Assembly (NCBI GenBank): GCA_008802785.1
Contig: VUYT01000018.1
Location: 344,145-408,144, forward strand
Direction: 5' to 3'
DNA: 64,000 nucleotides
DNA from: Symmetrospora coprosmae
Lineage: Eukaryota > Basidiomycota > Cystobasidiomycetes > Symmetrosporaceae
The notes below the pieces were generated by a model, which worked only from the letters and a program-made list of their open reading frames with translations, was not told the DNA's origin and made no database searches. The position numbers and the translations under genes are program-made. Shown piece after piece: positions 46,970-58,891 of this stretch (position 1 is the first letter of the stretch; every line of letters begins with the position of its first letter).

Positions 46970-49103
46970 TCAAGGGAAGAGCTCGGTCGCCTTGGTCTTG
47001 ATCCACCCAACGGCAAGCCCCATCCGCCCCTGCATCTTCGGGTTGCACTTGGGTTTGGGCCCGCTGGTCCATGGCAGGTTCTGCAATAACGTTGGGAATG
47101 GTTCAGCTTTGACACACGCCACTGTTGATGGCCAAAAAGTGCACCCACGCATCCGGGGAGCTTGTCCAACACCTGCGACTTCCCGTTCCATCCTACAGAC
47201 TCGTTCGGTCGATTGCCAGTGTACCTGCAAGCATTCGCCTTCTTGGAGTTCCAAGTGGCTGCCATAGGAGTGCAGCTTTTCCTGTGGGCAAAGCAAGTAA
47301 GAGCATGTCAGCAAGAGCGGAGTCTGATTCCATAGGCTTCCAAGAAATTGAGGGCGGCTCACTTCTCGGCAGCGGTCGTATTCGGGCTAAAGCAAGTATC
47401 GATGATGTCACGGAGAACCTCGATATCCCAGCCATTCTGCATGTCGGCCTTTTGGAGTGCCAAGAATCAGACCAGCTGTCTCTGACGAGGAAGGCGTCCC
47501 AAAGACCACCTACGTGAAGACCAAAGCCGGTCGTGTCTCCGTTCGCCAGAACTAGGGAAGGTTGAGCCAGACCGGAAGCGCGAAGGATGGTCAGACTGGT
47601 TATATGCACGCAAGCGGAGTCCCTGTATGTAGAGACGCAGACTCACTGTACTGCGGCTGTCCGGTCGGGGGCAGCTTCAGGCCCGCCTTGACGGCATCTC
47701 CGGGTCTCCAGAAGGACTCGAGCAGGATGGTTGGGAGGCGTGTAGGGTGTGTCTTCGGGCATCGCTTGCCGTCATAAGCGTCTCTGTAGGCGTCACATGG
47801 GGCAGAATGTCCTGTCAGTACGGTGCATTCGCGCACACAGGTGTCTCTAGACCCACTCCGGGAAGCGCATGTGAGCGTGTGGGTCAGCTGGGTTGTATTT
47901 CTGGCCATTGTGACAGCTCGGGGTAAAGATCTTCATAATGAGCGTGTTGCAGCGCTCCTTAGGGAAGCCTTCGCTCTTGTAGCTCTTCCTTCCCGAGATT
48001 GGCCCCTCGCAGTAATAGTTGCTGATGTTGTCGAATGTGACGGACATGTTCTTGGACTTGCGGGTAGGATCGCCGGCGACTGACGAAATTGTCGACGAGT
48101 GGAGCAGAATCAGCCTCCCGTCCGTGAGCGGCGCCACTTAGACTGACCCATCTGGAAGTTGTATGGGAACGGCTGCGTGTTGGCTTTCTCTGCGGAAGCG
48201 TCAGACAGCCGGCTTCAGCGACGGCCTGGTCAGGGATCCACACCGCTAGCAATAGGCGAGACGTACCGTTGAACATGTAATAGACGCGGACGCCGGCGTA
48301 CATGCCGGTGTATTTACCATCCGCAGTAAGTTGGAAGATCTGAAGAATGGCTGCACGTCAGGAAGGCCCTCGGGACTTGGTGGAACCCAGGTGACCCGGG
48401 TACATCAGCACGACATACCTGCGGGAACCAGTAGTTGCACTGTACTCAAGGGGATGTTGCGTCAGTACTCTGGCGTCTATCGAAGGGGGCAGCTGTTTGG
48501 CCGGGCAGCCGCGCCAGCATTGCTGCAACGCACCATGTCGGCCTGTACAGGAATATTGGTACATTCAGACTGCCTGATTTTATCGGGCTGGTACTGCGTG
48601 GAGAAGCCATTTGCCCCGATGATGTGATGAGAGCTGTACGGGAATTATGCGGAACAACCGTGTCAGGAGCAGGTCAGTCTGATCACCGATGAGCACAGGA
48701 TGCGACGCACTGCTGCGATACCGCTCCTGGACTGGCGACGGAGATTATACGACGCGACCGACATGCAAAACGTGCAATCCATCAGTCTAATCTTCCAGGC
48801 AATCTACCAGTGGCGAACAGAGGCCGTCACGTCTCAACGGGCGGCACGTGTGCTCAGGCACAGGGCGTGCACTTACGAGATAATGGGATCTAGAGTGGAT
48901 ACAGGCGCATCAGCGCTGACTCTCTGGCACGTACTGCTCATCTTCATAAAGGAGCACTCACCCATCCGCGCAGTGACCATGCTCTTCCAGACGTCAAAGA
49001 CCATGATGCGCGATGCCACCGGACTGGCGAACGCGGCGACAAGCAGGAAGAATAGGAAGGCAGTGCCATTGGCCGCCCTTGCAGAGGTCGGAGAGGGCGA
49101 CAT
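46970..49103 (-). CDS. Secreted DUF1996 protein, copy A
   Basis: Thirteen exons on the minus strand: 49103-48962, 48889-48877 (13 nt), 48731-48711 (21), 48633-48534, 48439-48419 (21), 48339-48267, 48189-48148, 48079-47857, 47783-47647, 47551-47514, 47448-47363, 47281-47149, 47080-46970; 379 residues in frame. Hydrophobic signal segment (AFLFFLLVAAFASPVAS), then DUF1996 landmarks: TARMDPIIS, SHHIIGANGF, NYWFPQ, GVRVYYMF, PFPYNFQM, the second-half DPHAHMRFP, GKRCPKTHPTRLPTILLES, LANGDTTGFGLH, NGWDIEVL and LPGC. The family is secreted and of unknown function. Tandem partner of the gene at 49859-52120 with the same domain order. Confidence 0.85.
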
Positions 49104-49858
49104 TGCTCTTGATCGCTACAGTGGGCCCAGTAATGGGTGTGTGTTGCCTGTCTGCAAATGTGTCTGTGCGCGTCTGCCCCTTGGCTGATCCAGCAGCTGA
49201 GGGTTAGGGAAGGTGTCGAAGGGAAGGTGGAGGCACGGGAGGTGCACTGCAGAACTGCCGTCGATGCGAAGAAATACGCTGGCTAGAAGGAAAGGAGAGG
49301 ACTGCTCGACTGCTACCGGTACAACAGCGATGTCAACCCTCAACTGATACAGTCGGAGTAGCGGGTCAGGCACGCGCGCTCAGGCACGCACTGACCGCCG
49401 CCTCGTCCCTGATCGAGCGTGGCCGTGGATCGGCATCTTTCGCCACCCGCGCACACACCCGCGTCCCAGGCGTCAGAGTCAACGAGCTCATTCTTTTAGC
49501 TAAAGCAGCATATGAGACACCTTGCATTCTCTCCCTTGTCGCGGAATGCAAACTTGCCCCACCATACTCGAGTATGTTGGGATTGGAAGGCAAAGCGAAA
49601 GCGAAAGCCGAAGAGCGGGCGATGTACAACATCAGATACTGCAGCGCACTGCGTTTCTACTGCATCCCACAAGGCCTTGTAAAAAGATCCTGAGGTCAGA
49701 GGCCTTCTTGGAGAGCCTGCTCCTAGCCAACTGGCTGCAGGCAAAGACTTGTGTATGGAATGGCCGCGGTATCGATGACTGGCTGAGATCGGTGCCAGTT
49801 GCAGGCGTGAAGGCAGGCATGGAGGAACCATTGCGAGTGGAGGAGTGGATGTCCTTCA
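49104..49858. other. Spacer between tandem DUF1996 genes
   Basis: 755 bases containing the 3' end of copy B and promoter of copy A. No supported ORF; no TATA box recognised. Confidence 0.35.
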
Positions 49859-52120
49859 TCACGGATATACGGTGCCGATCTTGCTCCTGACCCATTGGAG
49901 CGCTTTTACCGCCACCCTGCCTCGCGTCAAAGCGAGACAGCCCGGCTTCGGGCCTTTGCTCCAGATCGGGTTCTGCGAAAGTGCCAGACGAGTCCACTTC
50001 ACTCGGTCAGCTCTTGTCGCGGTGATTGACCTTTGCAACGCGTGCCAATGATGAGCGGAGCTCGGTCTCAGGCGCGACTCACGCAGCCAGGCAATTTTGG
50101 CAGAGGATCCGGCTTGTTGTTCAACCATCCGACGCTCTCGTCAGGGATAAGTCCGTCATACTCGCAACTGTCTCCCATGGTATAGTTCTCGAATGGCTTG
50201 AGATACGGGCAGCCTTGCCTGTATCGAGTAGAGATCACAACAGTCGGTCGTCAGCTGGCGAATCTCGAGGCAGACCACAGCTCGCGAGCGAAGATGCACT
50301 CACGATGGCGGCTCCGGAGTGCTTGTGTATCTGCAGTTGTCAATGTAGCCCTGAAGGACCTTCTGATCCCACCCTGCAGGAGGTAGGCCCTGGGCGCGTC
50401 AGAGACACAAGCAAGGGCGGGCATCGCAGGACAGGGGCACCCACCATTTTGGCTGAAACGCGAGTTCGAAAGTCGCCAGAACTATCTGGTCAGCTTCTAA
50501 CACGATCGAAGCGTACCCGTGTGCTTCGCGCTAGGAACGCACAAGTCCGCATGTAGACCGTAGCCTGTGGTGACAAGAGACAACATCAGCATAGGAAATG
50601 GAGGACACGCTGTAGACGGTGATCAAGCGAACCAGTCGTATCGCCATTGGCTAGGATGTACTGGGTCGTACCGTTCGGTCGATTGTTGGGCATGTCCGCG
50701 TTGAAGTGGAAAGACTCGATGAGCATTGAAGGAAGGCGTCTTGGGTGGCTTGCGGGACAGTCGCGACCATCCCACCAACCGCTAGGTACGAGTGGCAATC
50801 TCCTTCAATTTCTCTCCGCTTCACGCAATCTGACAGGACTGCCATGGCGACTCACTTCGGGTAGCTCATGTGAGCGGTGGGATTCTCCGGATCGTAAGGT
50901 TGTCCGCTCCAGCAGCAAGGCATGACTGATACAAGCATAGAAGGGGGTCAGGTGGATATCAAGATCGCCAGCAAGGTATTTGCCACTCACACCTTGAAGA
51001 GCAGTGCGTAACGGAACTCGAACAGGTGAGCAAGAGACGACGTCCACCAAGACTTTACCACTCACACTTTCATGATTAGCACCTTGCATGGTTGTGTGGG
51101 TAGGGTGGGGCTGCCGAAACTCGAGGAGTCGCCTTTCTCGCAGTAATACCCGTTCGAAAAGTCGAAGAGGTCAGAGCCATTATAGGTCTTACGCGATGGG
51201 TCTCCCCAAACTATAGAAGGTCGTTCGTGTTAGTCGATGACCACATTTTCCCATGACAGCGCCGTCCTCTTGCTCACCCATTTGGAAGTTGTACGGGAAG
51301 GGCTCTATTTTCGTTCCTGGTGGCAAGTTCTCCCCGAGCAGATAGTACACGCGTGTGCCTGTGAGATTGCGTCAATGATAGGTTCGTACGGTATCATGTA
51401 GCAGCCAGGGCATTTGCGGGGCGCGCACCTGTCTGCATTCCGATGAAGCTGCCGTCCGCTTGTATCTTGAATATCTCTGCAGTTTGTAAGCAGCCACCTC
51501 AGCCATGAACAGTCATGGAGTAGTTTGTGTGCGCCCGACAAGCAGCCCCGCTTACGAGGGTACCAGTAGTTTGACTGGAGAGCGAAGACTGGCATGTCAG
51601 CAGGACGAACAGCGCACGCTCTCCGTCCAAGCCTACGTACCTTGTCTGCCTGTATCGGTAGAGTGGAGCACTTTGACTTTCGCAGCTCGTCAGGGTTGTA
51701 AACGGAGGAGAAGCGGTTGCCCCCGATAACGTGGTGAGAGCTGCCGGTTGGACGCGGCTTCAGTGTCGGGTTACGACTGATCATTCGTTGCATGTGACGG
51801 TACGAGTACTCACTGCTGCGATACTTGTCCTGATCTAGGCCAGGGGAAATGGCAAGAGAGCGGTTACGACGGCGCACGTCAGCTGAAATTGCGGAAACAG
51901 CATAAGCAAAGAGCTGTGCCTCACGAGACAACCGGATCTGATAGTGCAACACTCGGGATTAGCGCATTACTGCAGATGTCTGCGCGCCGAGAGAGCCGTG
52001 CTCACCGATGCGTGCAGTGACGAGCGACCTGAAGGTCCGCAGCACGATGTTATTGCCGGCAAGGACCGTCGTGCTGATGGTCGACAGGCAGAGGCAGACC
52101 GCTGGCACACTGAGCTTCAT
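49859..52120 (-). CDS. Secreted DUF1996 protein, copy B, with a predicted 2-nt exon
   Basis: Sixteen exons on the minus strand: 52120-52006, 51937-51925 (13 nt), 51834-51814 (21), 51740-51641, 51574-51556 (19), 51476-51429, 51358-51278, 51210-51066, 50992-50991 (2), 50925-50856, 50781-50633, 50564-50543 (22), 50452-50445 (8), 50373-50304, 50218-50083, 49972-49859; 370 residues. Signal peptide (MKLSVPAVCLCLSTIST), then SHHVIGGNRF, NYWYPQ, GTRVYYLLG, PFPYNFQM, DPENPTAHMSYP, GRDCPASHPRRLPSMLIES, ILANGDTTG, PKLPGC. The 2-nt exon restores VFMPCCWSGQ, matching IFTPSCHNGQ in copy A; without it the frame breaks. If that exon is not used, the gene is a frameshifted pseudogene. Confidence 0.8.
50926..51065 (-). 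repeat. Two adjacent look-alike introns in DUF1996 copy B
   Basis: Introns 51065-50993 (73 nt) and 50990-50926 (65 nt) flank the 2-nt exon. Both start with gtgagtgg followed by similar sequence (taaagtcttggtgga versus caaataccttgctgg), and both are preceded by aa(a/g)gt. This looks like a tandem intron duplication. Confidence 0.7.
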
Positions 52121-53726
<1,606 letters not shown>

Positions 53727-54230
53727 GGTGAGTTGAGTGAGAGGTAGTGGGGTAGGTGGGTGCTAGAAAGAGTGTGAATGTGATGAGGAGAGAAAGAAGA
53801 GGAAGGGCAGAGGGAGGGGATGCACCGTAGAGGAAGAGGGAGGAGCTCTTCGCCCAAACAACGTTCGCGAGTCACGTGCCCGACCTGCCGAAGTCGCGTT
53901 CGATGCAGGAAACGCTTTTCTCGCTGCAGCTCGACAACGACCTGGATGAGGGCACATGAAAGCTGGATAGATGCATCGCTCTTAATCTTTCGAGCTCACT
54001 CATGCTACTTGTACCCCATGTCCTTTCAAGCACGGGTGACCGCCTCTGCCTCATCGCGACGCTCCCTGCTTGTTGACATGCCTCGAGCGCTTCTCGCTCG
54101 AAAACAAAGCTCGGCTGCCGACTCGCACAAGAAGGCTTCCCAGCTCTTCCCTCTGTCTCTTTCCCTCCTTCCCATCACACATTCTCCATCTCCCCATAAC
54201 CACACACCACCCACACTCACACTCCACAAC
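53727..54230. promoter_or_regulatory. Divergent H2A-H2B promoter
   Basis: 504 bases between the two histone start codons. Pyrimidine-rich and CA-rich leaders flank both ATGs. It should hold shared S-phase regulatory sites, but I could not identify a specific element with confidence. Confidence 0.65.
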
Positions 54231-54825
54231 ATGGCACCCAAGCCCGCATCCAAGGCACCCGCCTCGACCGGAGGCAAAGCCCCTGCTGCCACTGGCGGCA
54301 AGGCTGGCAGTGAGTGTGCTCCCTTCAATCCGCCCTACACGACGACAGACAGATACTGATCCATTCGCTTGTGTTGCCCTCTGCGCAGAGTCCACCGGAG
54401 GCAAGGCTGGCAAGGCGACCAAGAAGACGTCTGCGCCCGCCGACGGTGACAAGAAGAAGCGCAAGAAGAAGCGTCAGGAGACCTACTCCACCTACATCTA
54501 CAAGGTGCTCAAGCAGGTCCACCCGGACACTGGTATCTCTAACAAGGCCATGATGATTCTCAAGTGAGTCCCGCGTGCTCCTTTCCTGCCTGGTCCCGGA
54601 CATCGCCCTAACGGCAGTCTCGCTTATCCCCGCAGCTCCTTCGTCAACGACATCTTCGAGCGCATTGCCGGCGAGGCCTCCAAGCTCGCGTCGTACAACA
54701 AGAAGTCGACCATCTCGAGCCGAGAGATTCAGACGTCGGTCCGCCTCATCCTGCCCGGAGAGCTCGCCAAGCACGCCATCTCCGAGGGCACCAAGGGTGT
54801 CACCAAGTACTCGTCCACCAAGTAA
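54231..54825 (+). CDS. Histone H2B
   Basis: Three exons: 54231-54309, 54389-54563, 54636-54825; 147 residues. Lys/Ala/Pro-rich N-terminal tail with repeated TGGK blocks, then the H2B fold: [93 protein letters not shown]. The conserved C-terminal Lys for monoubiquitination is present ([12 protein letters not shown]). Confidence 0.97.
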
Positions 54826-55046
54826 GAGTGCCGGGCCCACGTCGTCATTTACCGAGCTCGCCTCCCCTTCGATATTTCTCCACGTCGCTCTTCGGAGCCG
54901 ATCTGTTGTTGATTGCCTCATGCGCGCAATGCCACATTCTTATCCTTTTGACTGGGTGTGCCTCAATGGTCCCGCCTCCACTTTGCTTCTCTGTTACTCT
55001 TTCGTATGCTACATCTGGTCGCTGAGACCTGGCTCGTTACGGTAGA

Positions 55047-56493
55047 CTACAAGCCTCCAAAGATGTCATCAATATCGTCCCTCGGCGCAGCTGGCTTCTT
55101 GCGTTTCTTCACTACTCCGGGCGGCGGGACAGCTGGTGCCGGTATCGGATCTTGCCGAGGCGGCCGCGACGTATCGTCCACATTGGCTCCCGGCTGTTCG
55201 TTGCTCTTCTCCCTTCTTCTCCGCGTGGGTTCTAGGTTTATCGGTGATGCATCAGGAACGTCTGCTTGTTTCCTACTGTTGATACTGGCCTCTGCGGATT
55301 CAGAGATCGGCACTCCGACATCTTCCAGGCCTGCCGGGAGCGTCTGACTTGGGACAGGCGAAGCCAGTCTCGAGCCAACAGCAGAAGGCAGAGCCGACGA
55401 AGCAGGGGAGGCTGAAGCGGCTGCTGAGCCAGGCAGTGACCGTAGTGCCGACAGTTTCGCTGAGGATGCGGACATCTCTGGTGAGGGACGCAGATAGCCT
55501 TGAAACGATTTTGGCAACCTGCGGACGTGTTGCTGTAGCGACTTCGCCAGGTCCGGCTGAAGGAAGCCATGTGAGTGCTGTCAGCTTTCGCGTCATGGTC
55601 CGGAGAAAGCAGCTACACACCCGACGTTTGGTAGTTGCGTCTTGGATGAGGAGGAAGTTGCGCAGTTCCGCGTCAAATAGGCGAGAGAGACCGTCTAGTC
55701 GGGCGATCAAGCCCTTGAGCGCCAGTGCCAGTGGCATGAAGAGCGCGGCCCGTAGAAGCTGCTCGAGGGCACTGTGAAGTGGAGCAGAAGAAGGACGATA
55801 TAGCTGTGAGCATCCAAAGCACACCTTGGACGTGTCTGGTCGTAAAACAGGCAGCTCACGCCATGGCTTTTGCGTGTATTGGCATTGACTGGGAAACACG
55901 GACGAGCGCGCTCTCATGGTCAGCGCTTATGCAGGGTGCATGGCACGGACAGTCGCTCGCCACCGCTCACATGTTCTGCGAGGTGCAGCAAGCGGAGACA
56001 GCTCTCCATGCTCCTGATGATGGCTTGGCCTGAAAGTGCTGGTCGAGCTTCCGAGCTGAGGTTGTCGAGCGGGTCAGCAGCGGAGGCCTGATCTCTGGCT
56101 CCCACGCCTGGCTGAACGTGCTCACGCGGGTGTAGCTGTGGTGTCCACTACCAGAAGCGACAAGGTGCTCCCGAGCTCCGTACTGAACGCTACAGCGAAT
56201 CGCTTCGCGACCCTCTGCGAGCCCGCGACGTGCCTCCACCATGTCGCGGCTTTGTGCTGGTTCTTCTGCTTGTAGCGTATCTTTTCGAGCAGCGCAACCT
56301 CCTGTTCGAGCAGGGTGCAGAGCCGGCGGAGGTGCTTTATGCTGAGAGCGGCCTTTGACGGGTTCTGGAGGTCGACGAGATCTTGCCCGTTGCTACTATC
56401 GTTGTCGCTGGTGCTCGAGGCGGCCAGAGGCGGGAGATGCCGGGGCAGCTGGAGCGGGCGGCCGCCGGTCACTGTGCTTGTGCGCTTCGTCAT
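55047..56493 (-). CDS. RMP1: RNase MRP subunit RMP1-like
   Basis: Five exons on the minus strand: 56493-56194, 56111-55971, 55888-55860 (29 nt), 55771-55621, 55556-55047; 376 residues. The RMP1 signature LLEKIRYKQKNQHKAATWW lies in exon 1 and is followed by WRHVAGSQRVAKRF, the hydrophobic LFMPLALALKGLIARLDGL helix in exon 4, and the family C-terminal patch VKKRKKPAAPRDDIDDIFGGL (end at 55047). Rmp1 is found in RNase MRP but not RNase P. The protein is longer than the yeast form, with an Ala/Ser/Pro-rich linker before the C-terminal motif. Exons 2 and 3 rest on phase and composition, so they are less certain. Confidence 0.85.
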
Positions 56494-58891
56494 TGCTATG
56501 GACGATGCATGAGGATGCGCTGCTGCTTCATCCGATGTTACATTGACGGATAGATGTGCTGATGACGGTGAGAGCCAGCCATTGCGGCCATCTTCCGCTG
56601 GTCTTCTTCTCGTCCCTGTCCTCCCTCCTCAGCCCCTTTTGTGCCGAACACAGCCGAGACAGACGGGGACAACAATGATGGACGGAGGGGAGAAGCAGAG
56701 CGAGACAGCACGTAATGTATCCTGCAAGACTGATCCACTCCACATAAGAGACCGTACAGTGACGCTGTCACCAAGCGGGGTCTTCCGTATAGCAAAATTG
56801 CCACTGCTGGAAGCCTCCACCTGTGGCAAATTGTGCGGGAGAGGCGAGTGGGGACCGGTAGGAGGCTCAAAGGAAAGGCATCGGGACAACTTGAGGCTGG
56901 CTGTTCAGCATGCGACTAGCAGGGCTGAGCCAGCCAGAACGGCAGTGTACGGCGCGCATATACCGGCGGTAGCATGCCCAAGCCCGGTGGCGTGCGGGTC
57001 GCCGCCATGTACTCGTGCTTTTGGTTGCTTCCGAGTCGGAGAGGCAGCCCGCACCGGCACCGGGTGCGGGAGGCAAGAGAGTCGGAAGCACGGTCACGAT
57101 AGTCTGCTGAAGGGACTGCAACGTCTGGTGCAAGATGGCTAGTGCAGTCCGAAGTGGCGTGCCACATCACGGCACGCTCGTTCGCCGGTCTGGGGAACGA
57201 CGGATTTGACCGGGTCGCAGCAGCCCTGGGTCTTGACACGACTCCGACTTCGTCTCGGATGGTACAGGAATGGTAGTGTACCATCCATTTAGGAGGGGGA
57301 ATGCTTCACGTCACAGAAAGGCGAGGAGCGGCGGCTACATGGGTCTGGCGGTTGTGTGCGTGAGCGCGGACACCCCGACTGGCGCCGTAGAGGTCGCGAG
57401 CAGCAGAACCTGCGGGGCGGGCGGTCAGTACACATGGAACACGAGATGCCTGTGCTAGGCGCTCGCCGCCGACCACAATGGCCCGTTGATGCGCGAGATG
57501 GCGGCAGGGTGGCAGTCGCAGCGGGAATCTCGAGCCTCTCGCATGACTGCGTCGGGCTCGGCTGTGATGTATGGAGGAAGCCAGGACACTGCTATGACAC
57601 TGCGGCAGAGGCGGCGGTGCTGAAGCTCGAGACCACGAGTGCATGCAGCGCCGACCCTGTGCGTCTGAAGGCAGGGATGCCACGGGGCCCCAGAGGGAGC
57701 GGACGCGGCGGGGCTGGGCAACTCAGAGCGGCTCCTCGGGATCGCACGGACGCACGGTTAAGGGGATGCTCGCGTAGGGAACAGGGCGTCAGTACGTGTC
57801 ACTACGTAAAGCACGATGGTTGGAGTTGCAGCATAACGGCACAACGTTGGCTGCTTCTGTGCGCAGGCATCGGGCAGGCGCTCGGTAGGTCACACCAATG
57901 CTGCAACGCACCACCGGCATCAGGGCAGGACCAGCGACGAGGTCCACTTGCGGATCTTCTGATGTGCCCAGCAGGTGAGCAAAAACTTAGGCGTTTGGAG
58001 CAAGCATGCGTCGGTCGGCCGAAGGACATTTCCGAGGGCGTCTTACTGGGTGGAAGTGCGGCTCGCTCCTCTAGGAGCAACTGGCTGAGGAGAGGTGCCC
58101 AGCAGCACATGAGGCGTACATTCCGTCTGTCGGTTCTCAGCGGACGTGAGCGCCGAGCGGCTCGACTGCTGCCATGGCTGCTTGAGTGCGGGCCTGGGCT
58201 CAAGTCAGTGGTGGCGGAGACCGGTGACGCGCAAAGAGTTAGGGCTGCTCTGACCAACTGCCAGGAAGGACAAGAACGCCAGCAGGCGACGTACAACACC
58301 GACAGCAGGGCTTCGCGTGCAGACGATAGTGAAAGGTACGCGTCGCGGTGCTCTCGCTTGCCCTCTGGCCATTCTGTCGACGCGGCTGACCCCGAGAAGT
58401 CCAGGTCACGAGCCGAGGGACGCTCCTGCGGACGCTCAGCTCGAAGCAGCAGCAGCTGTTGGTGAGTAGCAGGGATGGGCCCTAATGCCAATACAGCTGC
58501 TGGCGGCTGCGCTGCTGCTGATACTGCTGCTGTTGCTGCTGGTACTCCCTCCTGCTCCGGCTGACGGCTTGTCGCGTCATCCTCTCCGTCCGCCGCCTCC
58601 ACCTCCGCCCACTCATGACACTCCCGCCCACTTCTCCTTCGGGACACATCCGCAATAGCCGGGAGGCGTTGCAATCAGGTGCCAGGGCACATCGACTAGG
58701 AGCCCGCTCGTCAAGCATTCGAGTCAACCGGGACTCGATTCATGGCCTCGCTGCGACCCCGTTAGCCCAGATAACCAACATAACTCGGAAGGGGCTGCGC
58801 ACAATCTGAAGCGGCAAGAAGACCAATCTCGCAGCGAGAGCTTCTCCGACCAAACATCCAAGTCGGGTATTCCGACTCGCTGCTGCGCGGC
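56494..58891. other. Gene-poor region of about 2.4 kb left of the nuclease pair
   Basis: No supported gene. Long ORFs exist (57356-58465 on +, starting with GTG; 57802-58674 on -) but they overlap each other, are rich in Arg, Ser, Cys and Trp, and match nothing I recognise. This sets the two right-hand genes apart from the core-gene block. Confidence 0.4.

Noticed and set aside
50633-50798. Short DUF1996 fragment ending in an early stop (LQRVLHFLC)
   Set aside because: The stop lies in an intron; a donor at 50632 and acceptor before 50564 continue the family sequence (TTGYGLHAD), so it is not a truncated gene.
57356-58465. 369-codon open frame on the + strand
   Set aside because: It starts with GTG, overlaps a 290-codon frame on the other strand, has Arg/Ser/Cys/Trp-heavy composition and no family resemblance; typical of chance ORFs in GC-rich DNA.
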